A DNA stretch of 64,000 bases from Massilia phyllostachyos (GTDB lineage: Bacteria > Pseudomonadota > Gammaproteobacteria > Burkholderiales > Burkholderiaceae_D): contig NZ_JAJNOC010000004.1 in assembly GCF_021044825.1 (NCBI RefSeq), positions 186,001 to 250,000 on the forward strand, written 5' to 3'. Both the position numbers and the translations under genes were made by a program. The notes under the pieces were generated by a model, which saw only the letters and a list, made by a program, of their open reading frames with translations, was not told the DNA's origin and ran no database searches. This document shows, in pieces, positions 62,704 through 64,000 of this stretch. How positions within the stretch are numbered: the first letter of the stretch is position 1; each line of letters starts with the position of its first letter.

Positions 62704-63085
62704 TGTGCTCCTGGACGCCTTTCCAGCCCTGGCGGATGGTGCCCAGGATGCGCACCACCTCGTCGACCATGGCCGGATCCATCTTGATGCCGGCGCCGTG
62801 CAGGTGCTGGGCGCAGAAATCGTAGATGCGGGCCAGGTTGGCGACGGTTTCGCCGCCCTGGTCGAAGTCCAGGGAGCTGGACAGGCCGTTGATGATCTCG
62901 ACGCACTTGTCGATGCTGGCGGCCTTGGCTTCGAAGCGGCGCGCGACGATGTGGGCGCGGGCGCGCGCCAGCTCGTCGAGCAGGCCGTCGGTGAGCAGCA
63001 GCACCAGCTCGACCGGCGAGGCGCGCGAGGTCTGCGCATCCAGGTTGACGGCGTGGTAGCCGCCGTAGGCTTCTTCGTAGGACAT
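62696..63085 (-). CDS. fliS: Flagellin chaperone FliS
   Basis: Cytoplasmic chaperone preventing premature flagellin polymerisation. 129 aa, normal length: SYEEAYGGYHAVNLDAQTSRASPVELVLLLTDGLLDELARARAHI and IDKCVEIINGLSSSLDFDQGGETVANLARIYDFCAQHL are FliS signatures. 28 nt after fliD. Confidence 0.95.
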   Translation of the reverse strand: MSYEEAYGGYHAVNLDAQTSRASPVELVLLLTDGLLDELARARAHIVARRFEAKAASIDKCVEIINGLSSSLDFDQGGETVANLARIYDFCAQHLHGAGIKMDPAMVDEVVRILGTIRQGWKGVQEHNG

Positions 63086-63113
63086 GATGGTTACCTTGGG
63101 TAGGGGACGCGGT

Positions 63114-64000
63114 TCAATCCTTGTCGTTGCCGAAGATGGCGTCGAACATCGACAGGTTGTTGGTCATGGAATTCTGCAGCGTGGCCAGCGCGGTGAACTG
63201 CTTCAGGTAGCGCTGGTAGGCCGCTTCGTGCTGCACCTCGAGCGCGGCCTGGCGGTCTTCGATGGTCTTCTGCAGCGTGGTGTTGGCGTCCTTGCGCTTC
63301 AGGATCTGGCCGCTGGTGGCGTTGCTCCAGCTTTTCAGGAAGCCGTCGAGGCTTGCCGCGATGCCGCTCGGCGCCGAGGCCGAGCTGCTGCCGATCAGCT
63401 TGTCGAGACCGTTCGGGTTGCGCGCCAGCTGGGCCTGCAAGCGGTCGCTGCGCAGTTCGAGCGTGCCTTCCTTGGTGGCGATGATGCCGTAGGCCGCCAG
63501 GGTGTCGCCGCCCGCCGCGGGACGCAGCAGGCTGACCAGGCGGTCGTTGAGCGCGCGGATGCCGCCGTCGTGGGCAAAGGCGCCGCCGGCCGCGCCCTTG
63601 GACGGGTCGCCGGCGTCGGTCAGCTTGTTCAGCACCGCCTTCAGCTTGTTGTAGGCGTCCACAAAAGCCTGCACGTTGGCGGTGGTCGCCGCCGTATCGG
63701 TGCCGACCGTGACGGTGAGCGGCGCACTGCCCGCGGCGTGGGCCTTGGTGAAGGTCATCTTCACGCCGTCGATGGCGGTGAAGGTGTTGCTGGCCTGGAT
63801 GATCGGGGTGCCGGTCTCGGAACCGATGCGGATCTCGGCGTCCTGCGCGATTACCAGCTCGCGCACGCGCGCCGGATCGGCGTTGGCGGCGGCCAGGCTC
63901 GAGGGGCCGGTGACGCCCGAGGTGTCGATCGTGATGCGGTTCGAGGCGCCGGTGTTCTTCGCGGTCAGCACCAGTTCCGAGGTCGAGCCGGTGGTGACGA
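63114..64000 (-). CDS. fliD: Flagellar filament cap protein FliD (HAP2), 5' part outside the window
   Basis: C-terminal 295 codons of the filament cap; the frame stays open to the window edge (reading VTTGSTSELVLTAKNTG upstream of the first internal GTG at 63971), so the true start lies beyond 64000. Typical FliD parts: AYNKLKAVLNKLTDAG, DGGIRALNDRLVSLLRP, YGIIATKEGTLELRSDRLQAQLARNPNGLDKLIG, and the C-terminal helices YQRYLKQFTALATLQNSMTNNLSMFDAIFG. Confidence 0.94.
   Translation of the reverse strand, partial: VTTGSTSELVLTAKNTGASNRITIDTSGVTGPSSLAAANADPARVRELVIAQDAEIRIGSETGTPIIQASNTFTAIDGVKMTFTKAHAAGSAPLTVTVGTDTAATTANVQAFVDAYNKLKAVLNKLTDAGDPSKGAAGGAFAHDGGIRALNDRLVSLLRPAAGGDTLAAYGIIATKEGTLELRSDRLQAQLARNPNGLDKLIGSSSASAPSGIAASLDGFLKSWSNATSGQILKRKDANTTLQKTIEDRQAALEVQHEAAYQRYLKQFTALATLQNSMTNNLSMFDAIFGNDKD

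Overview
The window is GC-rich (roughly two thirds G+C), densely coded bacterial chromosome. Gene content and order (yhdP-nitrilase-tldD, glnE divergent from yhdP, scpB-rluB, rimP-nusA-infB-rbfA-truB, several large TonB-dependent receptors, lateral-gene-poor housekeeping blocks and a single polar-type flagellar locus) fit a betaproteobacterium of the Oxalobacteraceae, most like Massilia/Telluria. That placement is from recognised protein families, not from a database comparison. I see no rRNA, tRNA, CRISPR array, transposase or phage gene.

Layout. 1-10.1 kb: a TonB-dependent receptor, transketolase (tkt), GAPDH (gapA), then map and a second TonB receptor on the minus strand. 10.2-20.2 kb: glnE (minus) divergent from yhdP, a nitrilase-family amidase and tldD; a 600-bp spacer before tldD carries three ~113-bp inverted-repeat-bounded units. 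20.4-24.7 kb: two related TonB receptors on the minus strand, the downstream one internally deleted. 24.7-30 kb: aroG preceded by what reads as a Phe/Tyr leader-peptide attenuator, then a peptide-type ABC importer (two permeases, one double ATPase, no binding protein). 30-35.3 kb: a DedA-rhodanese fusion, glk, scpB and rluB. 35.3-43.3 kb: the rimP-nusA-infB operon, with an intrinsic terminator in its leader, then rbfA-truB behind a terminator and a dispersed repeat, and a secreted S41 protease. 43.4-46.1 kb: typA and a small outer-membrane barrel protein.

46.1-64 kb is a flagellar region. On the minus strand flgB-C-D-E-F-G-H-I-J-K-L plus an unrecognised 339-aa gene build rod, rings, hook and junction; flgA lies divergently upstream of flgB; a second minus-strand run reads fliD (cut by the window end), fliS, fliT, fliK, fliL, fliA, motA, motB, flgM, flgN and a stand-alone glucosaminidase. 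FlgJ is thus split in two genes (rod-binding part in the flg operon, wall-cutting part behind flgN). Many genes in both runs overlap by 1-14 nt, indicating translational coupling.

The most interesting material is regulatory: the aroG leader (promoter, FF-RR-YFYF leader peptide, competing TGGCGGT/ACCGCCA pairings, terminator), a perfect 18-bp palindrome beside its promoter, a 20-bp near-perfect palindrome in front of the adjacent TonB receptor, and a terminator placed between a strong promoter and rimP-nusA-infB that could give NusA feedback control. All of these are read by eye; none has been tested by folding software or homology search.
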